NCBI RefSeq assembly: GCF_032062135.1
Contig: NC_092859.1
Span: forward strand, 33,772,311 to 33,836,310
DNA length: 64,000 nt
Direction of reading: 5' to 3'
From: Pyxicephalus adspersus
Lineage: Eukaryota > Chordata > Amphibia > Anura > Pyxicephalidae
Positions 36,601 to 44,284 of this stretch are shown here, piece after piece. The number at the start of each line of letters is the position of its first letter. Position 1 is the stretch's first letter. The translations under genes were made by a program, and so were the position numbers. The notes under the pieces were generated by a model, which was not told the origin of the DNA, made no database searches, and saw only the letters and a program-made list of their open reading frames with translations.

Positions 36601-37985
36601 AGGGCGCATAACTGAACCTCTATTTGGGTTGTTGTTGTTATACGGTCAAACAGAATATTATGAAGGCTTACTCTTTTAATGTTTTTTATTAGCATTCAAT
36701 TCAGAGTATAGTGGTTGAGGAGCACCTTACACATTTAACATTATATTAATAATGATACAAAATCTAGTTAAAGCCCAAATGAAGTTGGAGAAATTCATCT
36801 TCAGTTATAACCTGACAATGTACTAACAGCCCCCATTTTCATAAGCCAACCTCCTTTTTCTGGTACAACAGTTTTGCAGGGTTTCTAAATTTCTGTGCAA
36901 TTAAATATGCACTGAGGACACAACAAAAAGCAGCATTTTCTCTCATCGGTATTCTAAAGCATTTCAAAGTGAAAATCAGATAAAGAGGTAAAACAATATT
37001 GATACTTCCAACTGAGATTTTAATGAAAGTTTCACCTTCAGTAGATATTAACTTTTTGGTTGTACACTGGTTAGCTAAACCACACAAAGACTTTTTAACA
37101 TCTTGTTGTCTACATTTCTCAGTTACTCCAAAGCTATGTACATACCTCAGGTGATTTTGCTTAAAACGGTCGTGCTCGTCTCAGGTGATAATCTGACAGG
37201 TGTACAGCAGACCCTCAGCAGCACAGAGAATTGATGAACAACCACTATTCACTGTTTATAAAAGGGAGGACAGCAGGGTGACGCTCGCTCGTCCTTCCCT
37301 TTCTGTAGTGTTGTGTGTACAGGGCTTGTTCATTCTTCTGTCACTGGAAACTATTACTATTTCCAGTGACAATCATCTGACTTCCATTGGACATCTGTAT
37401 GAGGCTTAAGTACTACAGAACTACTCATTTCATGCTAAAGAAAATAAGGGAGGTGTTTTGCAGTCTTATCTTAGGATGGCAAAACTACTTCTTCATATAT
37501 CTGGAAAGTGAGTTTTGTCATCTTAGCAGGGGAAGTGCTTTATTGGTAGAATCTCTAGGTTAAGATAAAATTAAAAAATTATTGCCACTACATCTGGCAA
37601 GCTAGATCCCTTTTTGTCTATGGTTCAAATACTTATTTAAGCTTCTTGGTGGCTTGTGTTACTTGTAGCTCCACCTGCTGGTAAACCTTGTTCTTTCATC
37701 CTTTTGTGTGTGTTGCCTCTTTTTACAGATAGTTTGATAGCAAACCCTCAGTCCACAGAAAACTTACATGCAATTTGATGTGAACCCCTTCATTGCTGAC
37801 ATGGTGGCAAAACAGTCCCCATCGATAGACAGGGACTATTCTGTATTACTACATTTAGACTCTTTAAAAAGTTTGGGATAAAACTTTAGTTTTTTTTTCT
37901 ATAGAGAAAATCCTTTAGATAAAAGTAAGAAAACTTTTACACCTCTTTCTCATTTGAATTTGTTCTCTTTTCTGCACAGGAATAA
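7305..37985 (+). CDS. CALD1: Caldesmon, 13 coding exons, long (h-type) form
   Basis: Caldesmon binds actin, tropomyosin, myosin and Ca2+-calmodulin on thin filaments and stress fibres, and inhibits actomyosin ATPase until relieved by calmodulin or phosphorylation. Joining the exons 7305-7351, 17337-17465, 19430-20561, 22437-22508, 24539-24684, 25654-25909, 26321-26461, 30022-30065, 31740-31812, 33106-33243, 34147-34242, 35928-36008 and 37980-37985 gives 2361 nt, 786 residues. All phases agree and no stop interrupts. Order: myosin-binding N-terminus (1-209), charged spacer helix (210-436), linker (437-509), tropomyosin-binding helix (510-641), and actin/calmodulin domain (642-786). Trp709, Trp742 and Trp772 sit in the calmodulin-contact motifs. 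Cys632 (KPFKCFTPK) is the only cysteine; birds and mammals have a second, N-terminal one. The human long form has about 793 residues. Identity is certain; exon 4's left edge is the least sure. Confidence 0.95.
7352..11525. other. CALD1 intron (first part)
   Basis: This is non-coding. It contains the MITE at 9322-9515 and otherwise AT-rich unique-looking sequence. The overlapping short reading frames near 10100-10360 match nothing known to me. Confidence 0.7.
9322..9515. mobile_element. Palindromic MITE, family A (copy 1)
   Basis: A roughly 190-bp inverted repeat. The left arm has CCAAGGCTGGAGAAG, then GGGTGATCCAGCAAACCTGG; the right arm has CCAGGTTTGCTGGATCATCC, then CTCCAGCCTTGG. It ends TTTAATAAATCAGGCCC. 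The same structure is seen at 22901, 40310, 53880 and 56024, so this is a dispersed non-autonomous DNA element. Confidence 0.75.
11526..11570. repeat. (AT)n microsatellite
   Basis: About 22 uninterrupted AT units. Confidence 0.95.
11571..15546. other. CALD1 intron (middle part)
   Basis: No exon is supported here. Positions 12065-12130 contain a short tandem of TTATTTTTACCAAACATT next to the SINE fragment at 12131. Positions 14385-14410 hold a reversed copy of the ACTTCCTGT module. The rest is AT-rich and unremarkable. Confidence 0.65.
12131..12263 (-). repeat. SINE fragment
   Basis: It starts with ACAGGATTTATATAGCACC and the tail core GCGCTGTACATTAAATAGGG. It then has an internal body ending GCCCCGAAGAGCTTACAATC. 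The body matches 6441-6594 and 53772-53879, and the tail matches every SINE copy in the window. Confidence 0.7.
15547..15727. repeat. (TA)n microsatellites flanking an assembly gap
   Basis: TA repeats at 15547-15570 and 15673-15727 flank 85 unknown bases (15571-15655). The gap probably reflects failure to assemble the dinucleotide array, so its true length is uncertain. Confidence 0.9.
15728..17336. other. CALD1 intron (last part)
   Basis: Positions 16021-16070 form an inverted repeat (TTTTCACTTCCTGT against ACAGGAAGTGAGAGGAAAT). Positions 17160-17240 are AT-rich with ATAATAGATTATATAATAG-type tandem units. The polypyrimidine tract before exon 2 is short, and the acceptor is CTACAG at 17331-17336. 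Confidence 0.65.
17337..17465 (+). CDS. CALD1: CALD1 coding exon 2
   Basis: It encodes VTYERNDDDEEEAARERRRR and continues to NEVNSQN (residues 17-58), followed by AG of a split Ser codon. The mammalian and avian counterpart is IAYQRNDDDEEEAARERRRR, the start of the common myosin-binding region. Two AG dinucleotides lie close together (17336 and 17338). Only the first gives the right phase with exon 1 (AA + A, Lys16). The second would give Ile after a one-base donor codon, which would suit a different first exon. Confidence 0.93.
17466..19429. other. CALD1 intron 3
   Basis: About 2 kb of AT-rich non-coding sequence. A 161-codon open frame at 18686-19171 has no recognisable domain and looks like chance. 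A long T-rich tract ending in TTTTTACAG precedes exon 3. Confidence 0.7.
19430..20561 (+). CDS. CALD1: CALD1 coding exon 3 (common part plus smooth-muscle spacer)
   Basis: This 1132-bp exon encodes residues 60-436. The first 150 codons include DDEAALLERLARREERRQKR and RQKEYDPTI, the most conserved part of the myosin-binding region, then an acidic stretch up to GENQ. The remaining 227 codons are almost entirely Glu, Lys, Arg and Ala (blocks such as AEERERAEAEERERIE). In mammals and birds this spacer forms a single extended alpha helix in the smooth-muscle form. The exon ends AFLKKQ, as mammals end AVLKKQ, with donor CAG/GTACCT at phase 0. The repeats are more degenerate than the regular 13-residue repeats of chicken. 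An open frame runs on into the intron but is not conserved. Confidence 0.95.
19699..19745 (+). repeat. CALD1: Short in-frame coding tandem repeat in exon 3
   Basis: Four copies of a 12-nt unit (GTGGAATACAAA and variants) encode VEHK VEYK VEYK VEET. Birds and mammals have a non-repetitive stretch here that contains their N-terminal cysteine and leads into EIEETETVTK. The frog-like sequence has no Cys. Confidence 0.85.
19875..19886 (+). promoter_or_regulatory. CALD1: Internal alternative 5' splice site of CALD1 exon 3
   Basis: GAGAATCAG/GTAGAA falls at a codon boundary exactly after GENQ (residue 209). Human h-caldesmon has the same residues where the light form splices out (GENQ then VEV in the long form). 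Using this donor with the phase-0 acceptor of exon 4 or 5 would delete residues 210-436 in frame and give the light, non-muscle form. Function is inferred from position and sequence. Confidence 0.75.
20562..22436. other. CALD1 intron 4
   Basis: Mostly AT-rich, with A-rich stretches at 20920-21290. Positions 22010-22080 carry an ACTTCCTG / ACAGGAAGT inverted module. I see no additional exon. Confidence 0.7.
22437..22508 (+). CDS. CALD1: CALD1 coding exon 4 (likely cassette exon)
   Basis: 24 codons, GEDKENKFEAK through RAGFKKEE, align with human GEEKGTKVQAK through PTFKKEE. The exon is phase 0 at both ends, so skipping keeps the frame. In mammals this exon is alternatively used. The acceptor GGAAAG has almost no polypyrimidine tract, consistent with regulated inclusion. 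A second in-phase acceptor (TTTTCAAGAG, ending 22409) would add nine codons. The protein alignment favours 22437. Confidence 0.8.
22901..23116. mobile_element. Palindromic MITE, family A (copy 2)
   Basis: It runs from TGATTTTTTAAAGCTCTCC to TTTAATAAATCAGGC and has the same arms as copy 1 (GGGTGATCCAGCAAACCTGG and its complement). Both ends are present, so this is one of the more complete copies. Confidence 0.75.
24093..24228. mobile_element. Palindromic MITE, family B (copy 1)
   Basis: The left arm has TTTACAAAACAGGGAATCTG and the right arm ends ATGCTGTTTTATAAATAGAGC. The middle contains TTCCAGGTCCATGTG. A second copy lies at 63381-63529. Confidence 0.65.
24539..24684 (+). CDS. CALD1: CALD1 coding exon 5
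   Basis: It encodes residues 461-508, starting VKEEKGRGGKEELKANWERK and ending KLKHLDKFG, with GG of a split Gly codon. It aligns with mammalian IKDEK through KSFMDRKKGFTEVKSQNGE and LKHTEN. The acceptor is strong (CCTCTTTTTAG) and the donor is GG/GTAATA (phase 2). Trp477 (NWERKKGF) matches the Trp of the chicken protein (VWDRKRG). Confidence 0.92.
24685..25653. other. CALD1 intron 6
   Basis: Positions 24841-24910 hold a compound microsatellite (GTATGTAT, TATATA, then GAGAGA). No other feature is visible. Confidence 0.7.
24841..24910. repeat. Compound TATG/TA/GA microsatellite
   Basis: Runs of TGTATGTATG, TATATATA and GAGAGAGA follow one another. Confidence 0.85.
25654..25909 (+). CDS. CALD1: CALD1 coding exon 6
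   Basis: It encodes residues 510-594. The start (GAKGQPSGDEADSGTKVEAG) aligns with the mammalian GGRASVDTKEAEG region. It continues with KKLEDLRRRRGEQETGEFEK and LEELKKRREERKKLMEEEEQ, the conserved tropomyosin/myosin-binding helix. The donor is GAG/GTGGGG (phase 0). The open frame closes 12 bases into the intron, which supports the splice. Confidence 0.95.
25910..26320. other. CALD1 intron 7
   Basis: A 411-bp intron with a T-rich acceptor (GTATTTTTTTGTATCTTTAG). Positions 26205-26280 contain a short inverted repeat around AGAGCTTTGGA / TCCAAAGCTCT. Confidence 0.8.
26321..26461 (+). CDS. CALD1: CALD1 coding exon 7
   Basis: 47 codons (residues 595-641): EEKKRQKEERERRRAEAAEK, then KKPFKCFTPKASSLK. 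It is nearly identical to the mammalian exon, which has KKPFKCFTPKGSSLK. Cys632 is the conserved C-terminal cysteine used in probe labelling of bird caldesmon. Phase 0 at both ends; donor AAG/GTATGA. Confidence 0.96.
26462..30021. other. CALD1 intron 8
   Basis: About 3.6 kb. It holds the (TA)n array at 27543-27597 and a copy of the ACAGGAAGTAAAAAG module near 28175. The rest is AT-rich with no recognisable gene. Small frames at 27720-28018 and 28988-29206 show no homology that I recognise. Confidence 0.7.
27543..27597. repeat. (TA)n microsatellite
   Basis: About 27 TA units with one interruption near 27552. Confidence 0.95.
30022..30065 (+). CDS. CALD1: CALD1 coding exon 8
   Basis: A 44-bp exon encoding IEERAEFLNRSSQK plus AG of a split Ser codon (residues 642-655). 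Mammals have IEERAEFLNKSVQK. Acceptor CTTATTCCCAG, donor AG/GTAAGC (phase 2). Confidence 0.95.
30438..30533 (+). repeat. SINE 3'-tail fragment
   Basis: TTTAATGTGCAGCGCTGTG, then TTGGCGCTATATAAATCCTG and a long ATT/AAT run. This is the forward-oriented counterpart of 5072-5150. Confidence 0.7.
31534..31567. mobile_element. MITE family A terminal fragment
   Basis: GGGGCCTTATTTATTAAAGC followed by TCTCCAAGGCAGG matches the family A terminus. The palindrome is then lost, so this is a truncated or diverged end. Confidence 0.5.
31740..31812 (+). CDS. CALD1: CALD1 coding exon 9
   Basis: Encodes residues 657-680: VKSPQPAVVSKIDSRLEQYT then SAIG. Mammals have AAIVSKIDSRLEQYTSAIE. The acceptor is TTTTGCAG and the donor is GGA/GTAAGT (phase 0). 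The next open frame runs on into the intron, but the splice is set by the conserved following exon. Confidence 0.95.
31813..33105. other. CALD1 intron 10
   Basis: Non-coding, AT-rich. No repeat was recognised. The acceptor tract is TTCATTTATTTTCCAG. Confidence 0.75.
33106..33243 (+). CDS. CALD1: CALD1 coding exon 10 (calmodulin site A)
   Basis: 46 codons (residues 681-726): NNKSAKPAKAAPADLPLPTE, GVRNIKNMWEKGNVFSSPGG and VTSPNK. The MWEKGNVFSS motif with Trp709 is the first calmodulin-contact site of the caldesmon C-terminal domain. Only small substitutions separate it from mammals and birds. Phase 0 at both ends; donor AAG/GTATGC. Confidence 0.96.
33244..34146. other. CALD1 intron 11
   Basis: Positions 33849-33945 (GCAGATAAGAATTCTTACTG through TTTCTGCAATAAAGCC) belong to a repeat family that recurs in the 3' UTR region at 39271-39380. 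Reading frames on both strands between 33317 and 33905 are not recognised as a protein. Confidence 0.6.
33849..33945 (+). repeat. Dispersed repeat shared with the CALD1 3' UTR region
   Basis: Shared order of blocks with 39271-39380: CAGRTAAGAA, a CAGAAGGGRCAT-like block, CCTCTCTGCAATAA-like, CAGCCTGA/CTGCCTGA, and a TTTTAAAGTG-like end. Class unknown. Confidence 0.45.
34147..34242 (+). CDS. CALD1: CALD1 coding exon 11 (calmodulin/actin site B)
   Basis: 32 codons (residues 727-758): ETAGIKVGVSSRISEWLTKT, then PETNKTPSSKPA. It aligns with mammalian ETAGLKVGVSSRINEWLTKTPDGNKSPAPKPS. Trp742 is in the second calmodulin-contact motif. The mammalian ERK site (KSPAPKP) is replaced by NKTPSSKP, so the proline-directed acceptor would be Thr752. 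Donor GCA/GTAAGT, phase 0. Confidence 0.96.
34243..35927. other. CALD1 intron 12
   Basis: Non-coding. No repeat recognised. Acceptor TTCTGTTTCAG. Confidence 0.75.
35928..36008 (+). CDS. CALD1: CALD1 coding exon 12
   Basis: 27 codons (residues 759-785): DLRPGDVSGKRNLWERQQTD then KASTPSK. Mammals have DLRPGDVSSKRNLWEKQSVDKVTSPTK. Trp772 is the third calmodulin-contact tryptophan. The second mammalian ERK site (TSPTK) is STPSK here, with Thr782 before Pro. Donor AAG/GTGAGC, phase 0. Confidence 0.96.
36009..37979. other. CALD1 intron 13
   Basis: Positions 36090-36240 are GC-richer, with repeated GGGTGG and CACCCAGC blocks, and look like an old dispersed repeat (unclassified). The rest is AT-rich. 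A long T/C-rich tract ending TCTTTTCTGCACAG precedes the last exon. Confidence 0.6.
37980..37985 (+). CDS. CALD1: CALD1 terminal coding exon (Glu, stop)
   Basis: After a strong acceptor the reading frame has one codon, GAA, then TAA, so the protein ends STPSKE. Mammals end SPTKV at the same splice point, so the terminal exon contributes a single residue in both. Chicken smooth-muscle caldesmon has a longer tail after this point. Confidence 0.85.
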   Translation, partial: E

Positions 37986-39270
37986 GATTTGAAAAGAATC
38001 CAAAGGAAGCCTTCCAAAGCAACCAGACCAACTCAGATAAAGTGCTAAACTGTCCTTTTTTTATATTTATGTTTACTTACCAAAAACGTGTTTCTCATTA
38101 TGCTGAGTACAACCATGTATATTAGCACTGTATTTAATTCCCATTCTCCTTCAAACTGCTAAACATTCAGGAGATTACAGTACTGCCTTTGCACAACATC
38201 TTAAAGGAATTGTCCATTTGGCTGCAGATTTCCAGAACCTACAGCTTGATACCATTGGACATTGTCCATGGTACAGTTAGCAGAGAACCCTTCTTCTGTT
38301 TTGTGATTGACTCAGCCAACAGATGTCAAATGTGCAGTCATAAAATAGGAAACTGAACCATTGGAACATGAGATACCCTTACCAGTTTCCAGATCCATCT
38401 TAGCCAAATCCATTACAAATCAGTGACTAGGTGGAGAATTCTTTTAAGAGAAGCATCTGTGAATCAAATATTCTACTGATAAGTATTGCTTTCTTCTACC
38501 ACAACGTGATGAATAATCTAGTAAGGCAGTTCCCATGAGACTATGCACCAACAGATGTATGCTGCACTTTAGAGTAGAACACAGTTTATTAGTTTATGTT
38601 AACAACCATTGTCTGGTAAGATAATACTGGTTAGCTCAAATTATTATTTTTATTTTTAAAACTACTTTAAATATCAATCCTTTCACTTTGTTACAGGTAA
38701 AGCCATTTTTTGGTCCGTATTAGTCAACTTTTTGGTACTTTTATGGTTGACCGTTTTAGTGTTATAGTCCAACAACTGCAGTTTTAAACACAAATAGCTT
38801 TAAACCTTACAGCACTATTAAACGTAAAAGGCTTTTTATATGTGCTAGATTATACAGTATTTAGAGAATTTTTTTCTTTTTTACATAATAGCTGTTATCA
38901 CTGCTTTTGTTAATTCACTTTAGTTTAGGATAATTTTGTCATTCACCAAAAAAAAAAAAAATGTAAGCCCAAGTTATTGATCTAAAGAATGGTATGAAAA
39001 TTATTTTCAAAGCATGATTTGAAGTTTCAGTTCCAATTAGTTTATACATTACAGGTGCATCAAAACAAAAAGCATGCTGTCTTCTTTAAAAAAAAAGGCA
39101 CTGTCTAAGTCCTGTCCCTTCCCAGCATGCTCCAGAAAAGAACCCTTGCCATTTGTGCAAACATTGGTTTCTCTACAAATGTCCACCATGCTTCCGACGA
39201 GTCAGACCTATAGCCCCTAATCAGTAAAACTTCTGCTCTCTGCCAATTGGAGAGTTTTATAGGAGGCGGT

Positions 39271-39380
39271 GATCAGACAGGTAAGAAAAGTTATTGTAGA
39301 AGGGGCATCTCCTGTCCCTCTCTGCAATAACCACCAGCCTGAATGGCTCATGTTAAAAGTGGGATTTTAGTTCCACTGTA
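39271..39380 (+). repeat. Dispersed repeat in the CALD1 3' UTR
   Basis: Same block order as 33849-33945: AGACAGGTAAGAAAAG, then GTAGAAGGGGCATC, CCCTCTCTGCAATAA, CAGCCTGA, and TTAAAAGTGGGATTTTAG. It carries no TIR or target duplication that I can see. Confidence 0.4.
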
Positions 39381-39475
39381 AGATAAATGAACTGTAGGAC
39401 TTTGATGTACCTGGAATGTATTTAGTTGATTTATACTAAAACTTAAGCTGAGCTTTCATGATGTTAAATTAGTAT

Positions 39476-39485
39476 AATAAATAAA
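39476..39485 (+). terminator. CALD1: Candidate CALD1 polyadenylation signal
   Basis: Two overlapping AATAAA hexamers. The downstream region is only mildly T-rich. A second AATAAA at 40044-40049 is followed by TTTGATGTCTCTGTTTCTTGG-like GT-rich sequence, so two alternative ends are possible. Confidence 0.5.
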
Positions 39486-40309
39486 CGCAAAATCCACAAT
39501 GACAGTACTTAACTTATACACAGACATTTTATTTTTTTTTTAAATGACAAAATACAACATCCTGCCAATAGAATTTCAATATTCTGGTAAATATATATGT
39601 ATTTTTTTATTTTAGTCTTTTTTGGTCCATTCCAAAGATATTGACAGGCAGGTTTCATTGTATATGTATATAGTAAACCCTGGCACCATCGCTGCATAAA
39701 ACATACAAATTTTGACTCTACAGTGTGGGTTTATACGCCAGGTGGTGTTTTATTGGGTAATATGCTGTACTTCTTATGCCATTGTATTTGTTACATCGTA
39801 ATATACAAAAAGAAAAAAAATGGATTCACACTGTTTTGATATTCTGAAGATTAATATCACTGCTTTGCTCATAATTGTACTCATTAATAATTCAGACGTT
39901 TACTTACAAGATGCAAATGCACTCGGTTACATGTGGGATGTCAGCTCGCACAGCTGCCTTGTATCGTCCGAAAGCTGTCATCTGTGATCATTTCAGCCAC
40001 ATAAAAAATTTGTTTCAACAATGTATTATGAAACTGCAACCACAATAAACTGATACTTTTATTTGATGTCTCTGTTTCTTGGATATGGTGGTGAAGGACT
40101 CGGTGAGGACTATGGTGAAGAAAATATTCATCAGTAGATTTGTAAAAAATCACTAAAGAATACATTTATTTAAAAATTAAAATTATCAGAACATCTCAAA
40201 TTCAGCAGATAACATTTACTTGTATTGCTAGGTAACCTTATAACCATTAAATACCTTCAGATCTCTCTCTTTATTACACTGAAATTCTTGTAAATGCAAT
40301 GTGGTGCCC

Positions 40310-40451
40310 TTCACCAGCAAACCTGGAACAGATCTCATCCAGGATTGAAAACATTTGCCAACAAATAGCAAATGTATTTCAGAAATCTATTCCAGTTTTC
40401 CCATGAAATTCTATCTTCTGTAGTCATAGAGAGATTAGATAAATCAGACCC
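40310..40451. mobile_element. MITE family A (diverged copy 3)
   Basis: CACCAGCAAACCTGGAACAG, AACATTTGCCAACAAATAGC and a closing AGATAAATCAGACC. The left terminus is missing and the arms have many mismatches. Confidence 0.55.
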
Positions 40452-40836
40452 AATGTATGTGAATTAACACAAAGCAACAGTGTGAACAGGAACTGAAAGA
40501 ACTATTCATTTTAGTCTCACAATGTGTTCTGTCACAGTTACACTCACATACATGTATACATGCACATATATACCCATACCTATTTACTAAAAAAAAACAA
40601 AAAATCATCAGAATATACAAGGTAGCTATTTTTACCTAGTTTCCTAGAGCAGGGGTCGCCCACTTTTCCGACCCCTCGGACCACTAAATTCATCATTTTA
40701 AATCCCGAAGACAATTAATATGAATTTTTAAAAAAATATAAATACATTTGTAAAATAAGGATATTTCTAACGGGGCCTGACAAGGACTATGAAGGCTCTG
40801 ATTGATCATTGATCAGCTCACGGTTAAGTGAAGTAT

Positions 40837-41202
40837 TACCGTATTTTCCGGCGTATAAGGCGACTGGGCATATAAGACGACCCCCCACTCTAACCAATCA
40901 GTTGGGGGTCGTGTTATACGCCCAGTATTGTACTGTTCCTTCTGCCTGTCAGATCTCGCTATTGTGCGAGACCTGAGAGGCAGAAGGAACAGTACAGTAC
41001 TAGTTCTAAGTAATGAATGGGCGCGTTCCTTTAATGAATGGGCGTGTTCTAGTGGAGAGCCAATCGCCGGACGTGAAGGAGGACTCGCGGGGATGCCGGA
41101 CGTGAAGCAAGCTGCAGGTAAGTACCGGTACCCGGCGTATAAGACGACCCCCGACTTTGGCACAGATTTTTTTGGGTTAAAAAGTCGTCTTATATGCCGG
41201 TA
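40837..41202. mobile_element. Palindromic MITE (GTATAAGACG family), 366 bp
   Basis: Ends TACCGTATTTTCCGGCGTAT and ATATGCCGGTA are inverted, with subterminal TATAAGACGACCCCC on both sides. An inner hairpin at 40929-40997 pairs TGTACTGTTCCTTCTGCCT with AGGCAGAAGGAACAGTACA. The reading frames here are by-products of the palindrome. Related to 146-232. Confidence 0.7.
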
Positions 41203-44190
41203 CTAATATTTCTAATATAATTCGTTGCATTATCTTTGGTATTCTTAAAGAAATGCTAAATATTTGTTTGCTTTTTCTCACTGGTTGTGGGTTTATTTCA
41301 TTCAAATCTAAATCAAACAAGAAATGATAGTTAACAAAGTCAAACTAATTGATGCCATCAAATATAACAGTTCAAGAAAATACACAGTTTAGGTCATAAT
41401 TATCTAAAAGAACATCTGAGAAACAAAAAAAATAAAACAATCGCATGAGAATCAGTATTCGCGGAGCAGTGTGACTGTTGTAATGGTGGAAACAAGACTG
41501 AAGCGCACAGCTCGACAATGGTTGCCTCATACAATTTAAGACTACACTGATGTCACGTCATCTATACTTGTTACAGTAATCTATACTTTGTTACAAAGTA
41601 TTTAACAGCTCTGTCAAAACAGAGACAAATGCAGTACCAGGACTTGCTACAAGGTGTCACAACGGTATAAAGGTTTATACTCAAGTATATACATACACAC
41701 AAACACATTTATATTTAAACTGATAAATATACATTCACTCACATACATTTACACATTCTCATACATAAACTACATATGCTCTTATAAGCAGTAATATATA
41801 CACACATGTACACATACAGTCACTTACCTTTTTTGGCCAGCCAGTAACATGATCAGTCAGGCTTCCAGTCACCTCATATCGCGTGTCCTCTCTACTGCCG
41901 ATGAAAATGCACAATGATCTGTCAGTGTCATCCCCACAGCAGCCCTTTATTTAACAACCATCAATATAAATAACAGTCAACTAATAAAGCTATCAAGCAT
42001 AATCAGACAATTATTGCCAGAGGAGGATCTTTTAAGTGTCTACTAACCAAGATCATAAGTAAGTACCACCCCTGTCCACAGTGCTAATACCAGCTTGATG
42101 ACAACTCAAAATGGGGCATAAATACACTGATTTCCACCATCAAGATCAAGACCTGGTAAAACCAACAGCCCATGAAAATGAAACCACCTGTTTGTCCTCG
42201 TTTTGTAAAGACTTCAAATTTTCAAAAGCCTCAACAACTACTCCCCCCCCCCCCAAGCTGACTTTTCATTAGCACCATGTACCTTACGCTGTCACCCAAT
42301 CCCACCATCTGAGCAGCAACTGCCAATCAGGTGCGACTTTCCTATTTTAAACACAATCTACAAAGTTAACCTTCTTTTGACTACCTTCCTCAACCTTAGA
42401 CATGTAGCCCCTCCATTCATTTTTTCCTACAGTAATATCTTTGTGGGTGGTGCCCTGTTTATTGGCCCATTGCTCTCATACACATAGAAAGCTGGGGATG
42501 TCTGGAAAGTGGAAGCCACAAGTTTGGCAGCCCCAACGCTGCAGAAGAGAAAAAAGAAGCATGTGCCATGAACTAGTAACACATACCATGTGCAGTCATA
42601 ATACATAGATTGAGAATTTTTGCAGTACAACTTCCTAAAAGAAGGGGCAGTACTTTGGGTCTATGGGGTATGCCATGTATACATTTGGTGACAAAGGACA
42701 TGCTGACAAGACTAGGACGTAGAAAAATGCCCTTTTTGCCCAATGTTTGAAAAAACAAGACCCACCAAAAATTATGTGGAATTTTTGCTTTTTTGAAGAG
42801 CCCCAGGTGCTGCTGTTATCTGACATTTTTTGTGATTCAACATGCCCCATTCCAGGCTCTGTGGCTCTTACCATACAATGTTACATTACTCAGTAGTGAA
42901 GAAGCAACAGGCAGAAGGAACCACAGAAACAACCTGGGGAGAAGTCAATCGGCACAACCAGAAGTGTTGGATAGGGCAATACAGCGTTCGTGATCAAAGA
43001 CTCTAGGGTCAGGGAAATAATTTTATTTTTGTAACAAGAATAGAGCCATGATAGTGGAAAAGAGCTTGAATAACTCCCAGGAACTACTTACAGCATACTG
43101 CACCCCCACAAAGCAACCAAAAAGGCAAAACTCTCAATTTTGCTCATACCTAGTGTTACTCAAGTCTTAACTCCCTCAAAGTATAGGTATCCTGTATTGT
43201 GTAGTAGCAATACACTCCATTTTAGGATATTTATCCTAATTATAGGCATTTTTGTCTTTTTTTAACTAAGCAGCTCTGTTTCAGCAACTTGCTTGCCATT
43301 ACTCATATACCATGCAGTAACCATAATAGGGGAAATTCACTTCTATATTATGCTATTTATATAAGCATGGTAGGAAATAGAGCCTCAGAATAACTAATGT
43401 TCATTCTTTGTTTACTTACTTTACTGGCACTATATTTGTGCACATTTTATTATAAATCTTACATTTTGTTGTTATTTTGTCCCCCCGCAGCAAGCAAAAG
43501 CATTGGATCTGATAAAACTGAACATCTAATACTTTTCGTACATGGTACAATTTATGAACAATTCAAATATGAGTAAATCGTTATTGTATGAATTATAAAA
43601 CAGTTCAACACATACTATCTTTGCTGTTAATTGATTTTTAACATCAATTGTATAATCAAACACAATTTCTAATTTGATCATTTATTTACTTACACTGAGT
43701 TCTCTGATATATAGCACAGACTCTACATCAATATGAAATGAATGATACTGTACATTTCTAGAATGGGGGCTTAATGCATCTTGTTGATTCTTCAATGACT
43801 GCTTGTATTCTGCATACAGTAGGAGTATACAGACAGAATGGTTTGGTCCCATGGATTGAATGGTCATATCAATTAGTGTATGGACACCACATTAGTGTTA
43901 GGGAACACCATAGTTTCAGCAATATTAAACCTTCCAGTATCCCTTGAAATCTTGGAAATATTGGCTTTGGACTTTACTATATCTATCTACTTTCTACTAA
44001 TGCACAGTACCTATGCTCTGTTATGCGCACATAGGGAGAGACAGATTTCTCAAATGGCAACCTAGGCCGTGTCTTAGGATGTCATGACCACTAGGAGGCA
44101 TCATTACAACATCTCTATGTAAAACTGGAACCTGCTGCGGGCTAACTAGCTCTATGGTAACAGGATAACAAAATAAACAAAATAAACATT
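41203..44190. other. Intergenic sequence
   Basis: Mostly AT-rich; 41690-41830 is rich in ACACAT/CATACA dinucleotide-like runs. A 12-C run occurs at 42243. The short reading frames at 42427-42993 show no family resemblance. No gene is supported. Confidence 0.6.
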
Positions 44191-44262
44191 AATTATTATT
44201 ATTATTATTATTAAAAATATTAATAATAAACAGGATTTATACAGGGCGCAATGCTATACAGT
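44191..44262 (-). repeat. SINE 3'-tail fragment
   Basis: An ATT run, then AACAGGATTTATACAGGGCG and an AATGCTATACAGTA-like core, a diverged form of the tail at 5072-5150. Confidence 0.55.
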
Positions 44263-44284
44263 ATGATGTTTGTATTGAAGGTGT

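Larger units (their letters stand above)
37986..39500 (+). other. CALD1: CALD1 3' untranslated region (approximate)
   Basis: About 1.5 kb of AT-rich sequence downstream of the stop, including a poly-A run at 38948-38961. The repeat at 39271-39380 lies inside it. The end is set by the overlapping AATAAATAAA at 39476-39485, or could extend to the AATAAA at 40044. Confidence 0.55.

Noticed and set aside
40652..40685. CAGGGGTCGCCCACTTTTCC, resembling a hAT terminal repeat (CAGGGGTCGGCAACC type)
   Set aside because: No matching inverted end or 8-bp duplication could be found nearby.
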